A DNA stretch of 64,000 nucleotides from Polynucleobacter parvulilacunae (GTDB lineage: Bacteria > Pseudomonadota > Gammaproteobacteria > Burkholderiales > Burkholderiaceae): assembly GCF_018881715.1 (NCBI RefSeq), contig NZ_JACVPW010000001.1, positions 645,337 through 709,336 of the forward strand, given 5' to 3'. The notes under the pieces were generated by a model, which made no database searches, was not told the DNA's origin, and worked only from the letters and a program-made list of their open reading frames with translations. The position numbers and the translations under genes were made by a program. The first letter of the stretch is position 1, and the number at the start of each line of letters is the position of its first letter. This document shows, one piece after another, positions 56,661-64,000 of the stretch.

Positions 56661-58043
56661 TTATTTTTTAAAGAGTCCGCCAATACCCTTGGCGGCTCCT
56701 TTGGCCGCCATGCTAGCCATGGTACGCGCCATCTTCCCGCCCTTGAATTGCTTCATCATGGTTTGCATTTGCGCGAATTGAGCTAGCAAGCGATTGACCT
56801 CTTGCACTTCAACGCCAGAACCGGCGGCAATGCGACGCTTACGGCTGGCTTTGAGTAGTTCTGGTTTTCTGCGCTCTTGTGGAGTCATGCTGTCAATAAT
56901 GCCGCGCATACGGGTGGTTTGTTTATCAGCATTACTTAGGTTTGCTTTGGATGCTGCTTGTGCAACTTGGCTTGGTAATTTATCCATCAAACTCGCCATG
57001 CCACCCATCTTCTGCATCTGCATGAGTTGATCACGAAAATCTTCAAGATCAAATCCACCTTTAGAAATCTTACTAGCTAACTTTTCTGCTTTGGCAACAT
57101 CAACGTGTTGTTGAGCTTGTTCAACGAGAGCCAGAATGTCGCCCATACCCAGAATACGATTAGCCATGCGTTCAGCATCAAACGCTTCAAGGCCATCCAT
57201 CTTCTCGGCGACACCGATAAATTTGAGAGGAACGCCGGTAACCTGGCGCACAGACAGCGCCGCACCACCCCGGGAGTCGCCATCGAGCTTAGTCAGGATT
57301 ACGCCCGTCAGGGGTAGCGCTTCATGGAAAGCCTTAGCCGTATTGACGGCATCCTGGCCGAGCATGGCATCCACTACAAATAAAGTTTCAATTGGATTGA
57401 GGCTGGCATGCAAGGTTTTGATTTCTTGCATTAGTACTTCGTCGATACCAAGGCGACCTGCGGTGTCCACCAAGACAACATCAAAATAGTGACGGCGTGC
57501 CCAGTCAAGAGCAGCAAGGGCGATGTCATTCGGTTTTTGGCTAATATCGCTTGGGAAAAATTCGGCGCCAACTTGCTTAGTAACAGTTTCTAATTGCTCA
57601 ATTGCGGCTGGGCGATAGACGTCGCAAGAAACCGTCAAAACTTTCTTCTTCTTTTTTTCTTGCAACCACTTCGCTAGTTTTCCAACTGAAGTGGTTTTAC
57701 CTGCGCCCTGCAAGCCGGCCATCAGGATCACTGCAGGGGGTTGTGTTGCCAGATTGAGTTCGCCACTTTGATTGGTATCACCCATCATGACTTGGGCGAG
57801 CTCACGTTGAACTACGCCAACGAGTGCTTGTCCTGGGCTGAGGCTGCCAACCACTTCCTCGCCAAGGGCTTTAAATTTAATTTGTTCCAGCAAGGACTTC
57901 ACTACTGGGAGGGCTACGTCAGCCTCTAATAAGGCTAAACGGATTTCCCGCAGCATTTCTGCCGTATTGGCTTCGGTAAGGCGGGCTTGGCCCCGCATTG
58001 TTTTAACAACGCGAGATAGACGGTCGGTGAGGTTTTCTAGCAT
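56661..58043 (-). CDS. ffh: Signal recognition particle protein Ffh
   Basis: Ffh is the GTPase/M-domain protein of the signal recognition particle. In 460 residues: MLENLTDRLSRVVKTMRGQARLTEANT in the N domain, P-loop VILMAGLQGAGKTTSVGKLA (about 102-121), VLTVSCDVYRPAAIEQL, VVLVDTAGRLGIDEVLMQE, VILTKLDGDSRGGAALS and GVAEKMDGLEAFDAERMANRILGMGDI, then the methionine-rich M domain to the C-terminus (LMQMQKMGGMASLMDKLP, SRKRRIAAGSGVEVQEVNRLL). Normal length. No 4.5S RNA gene is seen nearby. Confidence 0.97.
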   Translation of the reverse strand: MLENLTDRLSRVVKTMRGQARLTEANTAEMLREIRLALLEADVALPVVKSLLEQIKFKALGEEVVGSLSPGQALVGVVQRELAQVMMGDTNQSGELNLATQPPAVILMAGLQGAGKTTSVGKLAKWLQEKKKKKVLTVSCDVYRPAAIEQLETVTKQVGAEFFPSDISQKPNDIALAALDWARRHYFDVVLVDTAGRLGIDEVLMQEIKTLHASLNPIETLFVVDAMLGQDAVNTAKAFHEALPLTGVILTKLDGDSRGGAALSVRQVTGVPLKFIGVAEKMDGLEAFDAERMANRILGMGDILALVEQAQQHVDVAKAEKLASKISKGGFDLEDFRDQLMQMQKMGGMASLMDKLPSQVAQAASKANLSNADKQTTRMRGIIDSMTPQERRKPELLKASRKRRIAAGSGVEVQEVNRLLAQFAQMQTMMKQFKGGKMARTMASMAAKGAAKGIGGLFKK

Positions 58044-58063
58044 TTATCGATTAGACTTTCCAG

Positions 58064-58912
58064 ATGGACATTTTAGGTTACTCAAGTTACGGATGGCTTC
58101 CTTCCGCACTTTATTTGGCGCTTTTACTCATTTTGAGCTTCAAAGCCAAGAGCGGCGTGGAGTCTGCGCTATCTAGTGCCTTGGTGCAGGCTGCCATTCT
58201 TGTGATTTTGGTGATTCATGGAGTGCAACTTCATGACTCCGTATTCACCCCACAAGGCTTCGTATTTGGGTTTGCACAAGATTTGTCCTTAATTGCCTGG
58301 GTTGGTCTGGCTTTTTATTGGTTTCAGTCTTGGTTTTTGCCGATCTCCAGCTTGCGTTGGATGGCCTTAATGTTCGCACTGATTTGCGCATTTCTACCAA
58401 CTGTTTTTCCAGGAACATTGATCTCACCTAAGGCTGTTTCGGACCCTTGGTTTAAAGGTCACTTTGTGGTGGCAACAGTTTCTGTGGGCTTGCTCAGTCT
58501 GGCAGCAATGCATGCCATGCTCATGAGCGTTCAGGATCGCGCTTTACATCGTCAGTTAGCCATTATTCCCAATAGTCGGTTTGCTCATTGGTTGGAGGAT
58601 TTACCTCCTTTGATGACTATGGAAAGTCTTTTATTCAATTTACTTTATGTTGGTTTTGCACTTCTGAGTTTGACTGTGTTCTCGGGCTTACTCTTTTCGC
58701 AAACCTTGTTTGGCAAACCACTGGTGTTTGATCACAAAACCATTTTTGCCCTTGTCTCCTGGTTTTTGTTTGCGGGTCTATTGATAGCGCGCTGGCGAGT
58801 GGGGTTGCGTGGCAGGGCTGCTATTCGTTGGGTATTGAGTGCTTACACCGCCTTATTGCTTGCATATGTTGGTAGTCGTTTTGTAGTTGAAGTAATCCTG
58901 CAGAGAACATAA
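58064..58912 (+). CDS. Cytochrome c assembly-like integral membrane protein (CcsA/HemX/YpjD type)
   Basis: Polytopic inner-membrane protein of the CcmC/CcsA superfamily, which handles heme. The 282 residues contain about eight membrane helices. The loop WVGLAFYWFQSWFLP and the pair of histidines in SDPWFKGHFVVATVSVGLLSLAAMHAM (about 120-146) and later FDHKTIFALVSWFLFAGLLIARWRVGLRGRAAIRW fit the YpjD/HemX-like branch found divergent from ffh in Proteobacteria. A direct role in cytochrome c assembly is not established for this branch. Ends 3 bases before the next gene, probably coupled. Confidence 0.85.
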   Translation: MDILGYSSYGWLPSALYLALLLILSFKAKSGVESALSSALVQAAILVILVIHGVQLHDSVFTPQGFVFGFAQDLSLIAWVGLAFYWFQSWFLPISSLRWMALMFALICAFLPTVFPGTLISPKAVSDPWFKGHFVVATVSVGLLSLAAMHAMLMSVQDRALHRQLAIIPNSRFAHWLEDLPPLMTMESLLFNLLYVGFALLSLTVFSGLLFSQTLFGKPLVFDHKTIFALVSWFLFAGLLIARWRVGLRGRAAIRWVLSAYTALLLAYVGSRFVVEVILQRT

Positions 58913-58915
58913 GCT

Positions 58916-59734
58916 TTGTTTAAGTGGCTTTTATTACTTGCTGGTGCTGGACTTTTATATCTCTGGATTAAGGGTAAAAAGCAGGCTGCACTGGATGCCA
59001 GTAATGCCTCCAAACCCAATAAAAACAAGCCGGAGAAGGTGGACGTACCTGAGGTGATGGTGCAATGCCAATGTTGCAAAGTGCACCTTCCACAGTCAGA
59101 CGCAATGGCACACGATGGCCGTTTTTATTGTTCACAAGAGCATCTTCATGCTCTCGATTCGAATGGATGGGTTGGTGATGCACGATGGCGGATTTCTCCG
59201 AATCAAGATGCTAGACCAGAAAATGTGGATCCAGATTTAGTAGTTATTCACCACATTAGTCTTCCGCCAGGCGAGTTCAGAAATAAAACATCCAGCCGCC
59301 ACATTATTGATTTTTTCCAAAATAAGCTTGATCCAAGTGGACATCCTTATTTTGCTGAGATTGCCGATCAAAAAGTATCTAGCCATTTTTTGATTACCCG
59401 CTCGGGTGAGTTGATACAGTTTGTTTCCACTCAAAGCAAAGCCTGGCACGCTGGAAAATCGACTTTTCAGAGTCGTGAAAAGTGCAATGACTTTTCGATT
59501 GGTATTGAGATGGAAGGGGATGGGGATGCACCATTCGAAGCTGCTCAATATCAAGTTTTGACAAATCTCATTCAAAAAATAAGCAACGCATATCCGCATT
59601 TGCAATTTGCTGGGCATAGCGATATTGCACCGGGGCGCAAAACAGACCCAGGAATTTATTTTGATTGGAAAAAGTTCCAAAAAGAGACAGCAATTTCGCT
59701 TGAAAAATTGCCCTTTGGCTTAGATCCCCGATAA
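58916..59734 (+). CDS. Fusion of a PP0621-type membrane/zinc-ribbon protein with N-acetylmuramoyl-L-alanine amidase AmpD
   Basis: One open frame of 272 residues from a TTG start at 58916. Residues 1-20 (MFKWLLLLAGAGLLYLWIKG) are a membrane helix followed by KK, predicting a cytoplasmic C-terminal part. Residues about 49-81 carry a zinc-ribbon-like set CQCC...FYCSQEHL, as in PP0621 proteins. From about 91 the AmpD sequence begins (GDARWRISPNQDARPENVD), with VIHHISLPPGEF (Zn His), AWHAGKS, GIEMEGDGDAPF and AGHSDIAPGRKTDPGIYFDW (His, Lys, Asp). AmpD cleaves 1,6-anhydro-MurNAc peptides in wall recycling. In other Burkholderiales the two parts are usually separate adjacent genes (general knowledge, not checked). 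Confidence 0.9.
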   Translation: MFKWLLLLAGAGLLYLWIKGKKQAALDASNASKPNKNKPEKVDVPEVMVQCQCCKVHLPQSDAMAHDGRFYCSQEHLHALDSNGWVGDARWRISPNQDARPENVDPDLVVIHHISLPPGEFRNKTSSRHIIDFFQNKLDPSGHPYFAEIADQKVSSHFLITRSGELIQFVSTQSKAWHAGKSTFQSREKCNDFSIGIEMEGDGDAPFEAAQYQVLTNLIQKISNAYPHLQFAGHSDIAPGRKTDPGIYFDWKKFQKETAISLEKLPFGLDPR

Positions 59735-59849
59735 GCTATCTTTTGTATGTGAGCGTACGCTTACTTTTGTAGCCTTTGTCTAAAAAGGGCTAAAAAATAC
59801 GCACCAAAATGACTCCAAATATTGTGGATTACTTAGTAAAAATACTAGT

Positions 59850-59889
59850 AAATATTTGTCATAAATGGCTTACCAAATATCAAATATTT
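59850..59889. repeat. Inverted repeat in the nrdA upstream region
   Basis: AAATATTTG near 59850-59858 is mirrored by CAAATATTT at 59881-59889. The 274-base gap from 59735 to 60008 is AT-rich and holds, besides this, only the nrdA control elements; I see no gene in it. Confidence 0.3.
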
Positions 59890-59935
59890 CCCTATACTTA
59901 GTGCCTAATGCACTTCAAGACACTAGATGTAGTGT
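59870..59935 (+). promoter_or_regulatory. nrdA promoter with two NrdR boxes
   Basis: TTACCA (59870-59875) and TATACT (59893-59898) are 17 bases apart and form a likely promoter. TCCCTATACTTAGTGC at 59889-59904 and ACACTAGATGTAGTGT at 59920-59935 both fit the NrdR box acaCwAtATaTwgtgt, the second almost perfectly and palindromic. Their centres are 31 bases apart, the three-turn spacing known for NrdR operators. The first box covers the -10 element, so NrdR with dATP/ATP bound would repress the ribonucleotide reductase operon. Confidence 0.82.
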
Positions 59936-60008
59936 TTGAATCCAGCAATACCCCATTGTTTTTTAACGATATTTTGTCCAAATAACTATATATATACGCA
60001 GGAGCAAC

Positions 60009-62975
60009 ATGACATACGCTAATCCACAGACAGCAGGCCAACCAGCTGGAGCGAATAACCCAGGAATGAGTCCTGCGGGGGCGGTAAATCAGGCCCCTTC
60101 TGCCAGTTTTGTTGCTGGTGGTGTTGGCGGTACCCAGGCAACTCAGTTGTCTGATTACAAAATCATTCGCCGTAATGGTTCAGTTGTTGCATTTGAGCCA
60201 TCAAAAATTGCAATTGCCGTAACAAAAGCATTTTTGGCAGTTAATGGCGGTCAAGGTGCGGCATCTGCACGTGTGCGCGAGCAAGTTGAGCAGTTGACTC
60301 ACTCTGTTGTGCGCGCTTTATTGCGTAGCCGACCAAATGGCGGAACTTTCCACATTGAAGATATTCAAGACCAAGTTGAATTGGCTTTGATGCGCAGTGG
60401 CGAGCACAACGTTGCTCGTGCATATGTTCTTTACCGTGAAAAGCGTAACCAAGAGCGTGCAGCTCAACAAGAAGTTTCCCAAGAGGTTCAAACAGCCAAT
60501 CAGGCTGGTGAGTCTGGCATCAAAGTAACTGATAACGGTGTTGAGAAGTGGCTTGATATGGCTGCTTTGCGCACTGTGATTGAGGCAGCTTGCGAAGGTT
60601 TGGGTAATAACATTGATGCAACACCAATCATTACCGAAACTATCAAGAATTTGTACGACGGCGTACCAATGGCGCAGGTTTACGACTCTGCTATTTTGGC
60701 TTCCCGTACCTTGATTGAAAAAGATCCTGCATATAGCCAAGTGACAGCGCGTATTTTGATGCACGTAATTCGGAAAGAAATTTTTGGCAAGGAAGTATTG
60801 CAAGGCGATACTCAAGCTGAGTACAGCACTTACTTTGCTAAGTACATCAATGAAGGTATTTCTGCTGAGTTGTTGGATCCACGTATGCGTGAGTTTGACT
60901 TGCCACGCCTCGCCGCTGCTTTGAATGCTAGCCGTGACTTGCAGTTCAACTACCTCGGTTTGCAAACTTTGTATGACCGTTATTTCTTGCACATTGAAGA
61001 GCGTCGTATTGAAATGCCACAGGCTTTCTTTATGCGCGTTGCAATGGGCTTAGCTTTGAATGAGATGGATCGTGAACGCCGCGCTATCGAGTTCTATGAA
61101 ATCCTGTCTACATTTGATTTCATGTCCAGCACACCAACATTGTTCAATTCAGCAACTACTCGTCCGCAACTCTCTAGCTGCTACTTGACGACTGTGGATG
61201 ATGATTTGGATGGCATCTACGAGGCATTGAAAGAAAACGCATTGTTGTCTAAGTTTGCCGGTGGTTTGGGTAACGACTGGACCAACGTTCGTGCATTGGG
61301 AAGTCATATCAAAGGTACTAACGGTAAGTCACAAGGTGTTGTGCCTTTCTTGAAGGTAGTGAACGACACTGCAGTTGCTGTGAACCAAGGTGGTAAGCGT
61401 AAAGGTGCAGTCTGCGCATACTTGGAAACATGGCACTTAGATATTGAAGAGTTCTTGGAGTTGCGTAAGAACACTGGTGACGACCGTCGCCGTACGCACG
61501 ATATGAATACCTCTAACTGGATTCCTGACTTGTTCATGAAGCGTGTCATGGAAGGTGGCGATTGGACTTTGTTCTCACCATCTAACACTCCTGATTTGCA
61601 TGACAAATTCGGCAGAGCATTTGAAGAGGCTTATGTTGCCTATGAGCAAAAAGCTGACCGTGGTGAATTGAAGCCATTCCGCCGTATTCCTGCGCAGCAA
61701 TTGTGGCGCAAGATGCTTGGCATGTTGTTTGAAACTGGCCACCCATGGATTACTTTCAAAGATCCTTGCAACATCCGTAGCCCACAACAGCACATTGGCG
61801 TAGTTCACTCATCAAACCTCTGTACTGAGATCACCCTCAATACCAATGAGACTGAGATTGCGGTTTGCAACTTAGGTTCTGTGAACTTAACTGCTCATAT
61901 GACTACTGATGCCAATGGCAAGATGATTTTGGATCACGAGAAGCTCCAAAGAACCGTACGCACTGCAATGCGTATGTTGGACAACGTGATTGATATCAAC
62001 TACTACGCAGTAGCTAAGGCTCGTAATTCTAATTTGAAGCACCGTCCAGTGGGTATGGGCATCATGGGCTTCCAGGATTGCTTGCACATGCAGCGTATTC
62101 CTTACGCTAGCGATGAGGCTGTGAAGTTTGCTGATTCTTCCATGGAGGCGGTTTGCTACTACGCTTACCAGGCATCTAATGAACTGGCAGCTGAGCGCGG
62201 CGTTTACAGCACCTACAAAGGTTCTTTATGGGATCGCGGCATCCTCCCACAAGATTCAGTAGCGATGTTGGCAGCTGAGCGTGGCGGTTATGTGGAAGTG
62301 GACAACTCTTCTACTATGGATTGGAGCGGTTTGCGCGCGAGCATCAAGCAGCACGGTATGCGTAACTCTAATTGCGTGGCAATTGCGCCAACAGCAACGA
62401 TTTCTAACATCATTGGCGTTTCTGCTTGCATCGAGCCAACTTTCCAGAACTTGTTTGTGAAATCCAACCTTTCCGGTGAATTCACAGTGGTAAATGAGTA
62501 CTTGGTACGTGATTTGAAAGATCGCGGCCTCTGGGATGAGGTAATGATTGCTGACTTGAAGTACTTTGATGGCACCTTGTCGAAGATTGACCGTATTCCA
62601 CAGGATTTACGTGATTTGTATGCAACAGCCTTCGAAGTGGAGCCAAGCTGGTTGGTTGAAGCTGCTTCACGTCGTCAGAAGTGGATCGACCAAGCGCAGT
62701 CACTCAACATCTACATGGGTGGTGCTTCCGGTAAGAAATTGGACGATACCTACAAGCTGGCTTGGTTGCGCGGCTTGAAGACAACTTATTACCTCCGCAC
62801 AATGGCTGCAACCCACGTTGAGAAATCAACTGTTGCAAGCGGTCAGTTGAACTCTGTTTCTAGCGGTGGCGGTGTAAACGGTACTGACGCAGCAGCAGCG
62901 CAAGAATTAGATGGCCCAGCTTGCACAATGCGCCCAGGCGATGCCGGTTTCGAAGAATGTGAAGCATGCCAATAA
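60009..62975 (+). CDS. nrdA: Class Ia ribonucleotide reductase, large (alpha) subunit
   Basis: NrdA reduces ribonucleoside diphosphates to deoxyribonucleotides. The 988-residue protein is long for the class: a low-complexity N-terminus of about 45 residues (Ala/Gly/Pro-rich), an ATP-cone from about 47 (YKIIRRNGSVVAFEPSKIAIA) for allosteric activity control, a helical segment resembling a second cone remnant around 165-260, and the catalytic barrel with SCYLTTVDDDLDGIYEAL, NTGDDRRRTHDMNTSNWIPD, SNLCTEITLNTNETEIAVCNLGSVNL (active-site Cys and Asn/Glu, split) and ATISNIIGVSACIEPTF. The C-terminal redox pair is in ECEACQ. Ribosome-binding site AGGAG at 60000-60004. Confidence 0.96.
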   Translation: MTYANPQTAGQPAGANNPGMSPAGAVNQAPSASFVAGGVGGTQATQLSDYKIIRRNGSVVAFEPSKIAIAVTKAFLAVNGGQGAASARVREQVEQLTHSVVRALLRSRPNGGTFHIEDIQDQVELALMRSGEHNVARAYVLYREKRNQERAAQQEVSQEVQTANQAGESGIKVTDNGVEKWLDMAALRTVIEAACEGLGNNIDATPIITETIKNLYDGVPMAQVYDSAILASRTLIEKDPAYSQVTARILMHVIRKEIFGKEVLQGDTQAEYSTYFAKYINEGISAELLDPRMREFDLPRLAAALNASRDLQFNYLGLQTLYDRYFLHIEERRIEMPQAFFMRVAMGLALNEMDRERRAIEFYEILSTFDFMSSTPTLFNSATTRPQLSSCYLTTVDDDLDGIYEALKENALLSKFAGGLGNDWTNVRALGSHIKGTNGKSQGVVPFLKVVNDTAVAVNQGGKRKGAVCAYLETWHLDIEEFLELRKNTGDDRRRTHDMNTSNWIPDLFMKRVMEGGDWTLFSPSNTPDLHDKFGRAFEEAYVAYEQKADRGELKPFRRIPAQQLWRKMLGMLFETGHPWITFKDPCNIRSPQQHIGVVHSSNLCTEITLNTNETEIAVCNLGSVNLTAHMTTDANGKMILDHEKLQRTVRTAMRMLDNVIDINYYAVAKARNSNLKHRPVGMGIMGFQDCLHMQRIPYASDEAVKFADSSMEAVCYYAYQASNELAAERGVYSTYKGSLWDRGILPQDSVAMLAAERGGYVEVDNSSTMDWSGLRASIKQHGMRNSNCVAIAPTATISNIIGVSACIEPTFQNLFVKSNLSGEFTVVNEYLVRDLKDRGLWDEVMIADLKYFDGTLSKIDRIPQDLRDLYATAFEVEPSWLVEAASRRQKWIDQAQSLNIYMGGASGKKLDDTYKLAWLRGLKTTYYLRTMAATHVEKSTVASGQLNSVSSGGGVNGTDAAAAQELDGPACTMRPGDAGFEECEACQ

Positions 62976-63019
62976 GCCATTCGCTTATTGGTCATAAATA
63001 GAATAATTAGGAGAGAGTT

Positions 63020-64000
63020 ATGTTGAATTGGGAAGAGGAAGTGGCTCCAGCACTAGCGAAAGCTGGTATTGCACCGCAGCCGGTTGCAGTGGAGCCACAA
63101 CGCCCACAACCAGATCAAGTGGCAATGGCACCGCAAACTGCTGCGCCTGCACCAGCTGCTGCAGTTGGTGGTGCAGCCTTGCGTGTAAATGCTGCTGATA
63201 AGCGCGTGATTAATGCCAAGACTGACGTCAATCAGTTAGTGCCATTCAAATACAAGTGGGCTTGGGAGAAGTATTTAGCGGGTTGTGCAAACCACTGGAT
63301 GCCACAAGAGATCAATATGAATCGCGATATCGCGCTTTGGAAAGATCCAAATGGCCTGACAGAAGACGAGCGTCGCATTATTAAGCGCAATCTTGGTTTC
63401 TTCACAACCGCCGATTCCTTGGCTGCGAACAATATTGTTTTGGGTACTTATCGCCACATTACTGCTCCAGAATGCCGCCAATACCTATTGCGCCAGGCTT
63501 TTGAAGAGGCTATTCATACTCATGCGTACCAATATATTGTGGAATCTTTGGGCTTAGATCAGTCCGAAATCTTCAATGCGTACAACGAGATTGAGTCAAT
63601 TCGCGCTAAAGATGAGTTCTTGATTCCCTATATTGATGTGTTGACCAATCCAAATTTCAAGACTGGCACACTAGAAGCAGACCAAACATTGCTCCGTTCG
63701 CTGATTGTTTTTGCTTGCGTGATGGAAGGTTTGTTCTTTTATGTTGGTTTTACGCAAATACTTGCAATGGGTCGTCAAAACAAAATGACGGGCGCTGCTG
63801 AGCAGTACCAATACATCCTTCGCGACGAGTCTATGCACTGTAATTTCGGCATCGATTTAATTAATCAAATCAAGCTGGAGAACCCGCAGTTATGGACTTC
63901 CGCGTTCAAAGACGAGATCAAAGCTATCTTCGAAAAAGCGGTCGAATTAGAGTACCGTTATGCCGAAGATACGATGCCTCGCGGGGTGCTCGGATTGAAC
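63020..64000 (+). CDS. nrdB: Class Ia ribonucleotide reductase, small (beta) subunit, 3' end outside the window
   Basis: NrdB houses the di-iron tyrosyl radical cofactor for NrdA. The ATG at 63020 follows AGGAGAGAG, 44 bases after nrdA. About 327 codons are visible. After an unusual Ala/Pro/Gln-rich N-terminus of about 50 residues comes [22 protein letters not shown]. Ligand motifs are [12 protein letters not shown] (Asp), [12 protein letters not shown] (Glu, His, and the radical Tyr four residues after the His), [10 protein letters not shown] (Glu) and [13 protein letters not shown] (Glu, His). The Tyr is present, so a class Ia/b-type tyrosyl radical enzyme is expected. The frame is open at the window end. 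Confidence 0.95.
   Translation, partial: MLNWEEEVAPALAKAGIAPQPVAVEPQRPQPDQVAMAPQTAAPAPAAAVGGAALRVNAADKRVINAKTDVNQLVPFKYKWAWEKYLAGCANHWMPQEINMNRDIALWKDPNGLTEDERRIIKRNLGFFTTADSLAANNIVLGTYRHITAPECRQYLLRQAFEEAIHTHAYQYIVESLGLDQSEIFNAYNEIESIRAKDEFLIPYIDVLTNPNFKTGTLEADQTLLRSLIVFACVMEGLFFYVGFTQILAMGRQNKMTGAAEQYQYILRDESMHCNFGIDLINQIKLENPQLWTSAFKDEIKAIFEKAVELEYRYAEDTMPRGVLGLN

Noticed and set aside
1..64000. CRISPR arrays, insertion sequences, prophage, tRNA or rRNA genes
   Set aside because: No spaced direct repeats, transposase or phage proteins, or cloverleaf/rRNA sequences were recognised; gaps are short and gene content is core-like.

Overview
The window looks like a chromosomal core region of a free-living or streamlined betaproteobacterium of the Burkholderiales, most likely Polynucleobacter or a close relative. 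This rests on the complete mraZ-to-ftsZ division/wall cluster followed by a peroxiredoxin, lpxC, a DciA-like gene and secA; on Burkholderiales-type families (CNP1-like lipoprotein, PP0621-type zinc-ribbon protein, DUF815 ATPase, HemX/CcsA-like protein next to ffh); on moderate GC by eye; and on dense packing with many 1-10 base gene overlaps. The genus call is inference from gene content and protein resemblance, not from a search. I see no insertion sequences, phage genes, CRISPR arrays, rRNA or tRNA.

Layout. 1-8.7 kb: the 5' end of trpE directly behind rpe (minus strand), apaG, a divergent pair formed by a 37-codon membrane-protein frame and mltA, an enoyl-CoA hydratase, an M20 amidohydrolase and the bioA-bioF-bioD operon, with bioB divergent and followed by coq7. 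10.5-10.8 kb: a 304-base regulatory gap holding a full-consensus LexA-type box, a separate 16-base palindrome, and a promoter with a three-repeat MraZ operator. 10.8-28.3 kb: mraZ-rsmH-ftsL-ftsI-murE-murF-mraY-murD-ftsW-murG-murC-ddlB-ftsQ-ftsA-ftsZ, mostly overlapping and probably translationally coupled, producing lipid II and the division septum machinery. 28.3-33.3 kb: a stable GC-rich hairpin, peroxiredoxin, lpxC, a convergent dciA-like gene and secA with a clear terminator.

33.4-44 kb: a two-subunit molybdenum hydroxylase of the isoquinoline oxidoreductase type, argJ, a DUF815 ATPase and a NUDIX hydrolase on plus; then zapD, coaE and short pilD/pilC/pilB-like genes with a CorC-type membrane protein on minus. 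44-50 kb: ogt, a squalene-synthase-like gene, a sodium:solute symporter, a ketopantoate-reductase-like enzyme, a fumarylacetoacetate-hydrolase-family enzyme and a cysteine-containing homologue of the selenoprotein B/PrdB reductase family. These accessory metabolic genes are the least explained part of the window.

50-64 kb: ispB divergent from rplU-rpmA-obgE-proB, with an exact TTGACA-N17-TATAAT promoter at the ispB start; a CNP1-like lipoprotein and rppH divergent from proS; ffh divergent from a cytochrome c assembly-like membrane protein and a single gene that joins a PP0621-type membrane/zinc-ribbon segment to an AmpD amidase; finally nrdA and the 5' part of nrdB behind a promoter with two NrdR boxes 31 bases apart. 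Most genes are conventional housekeeping genes. The best leads are the LexA-type box before the division cluster, the PP0621-AmpD fusion, the shortened pilus assembly set and ProB, the Cys-type GrdB/PrdB homologue and the nested terminator/ribosome-binding site in front of obgE.
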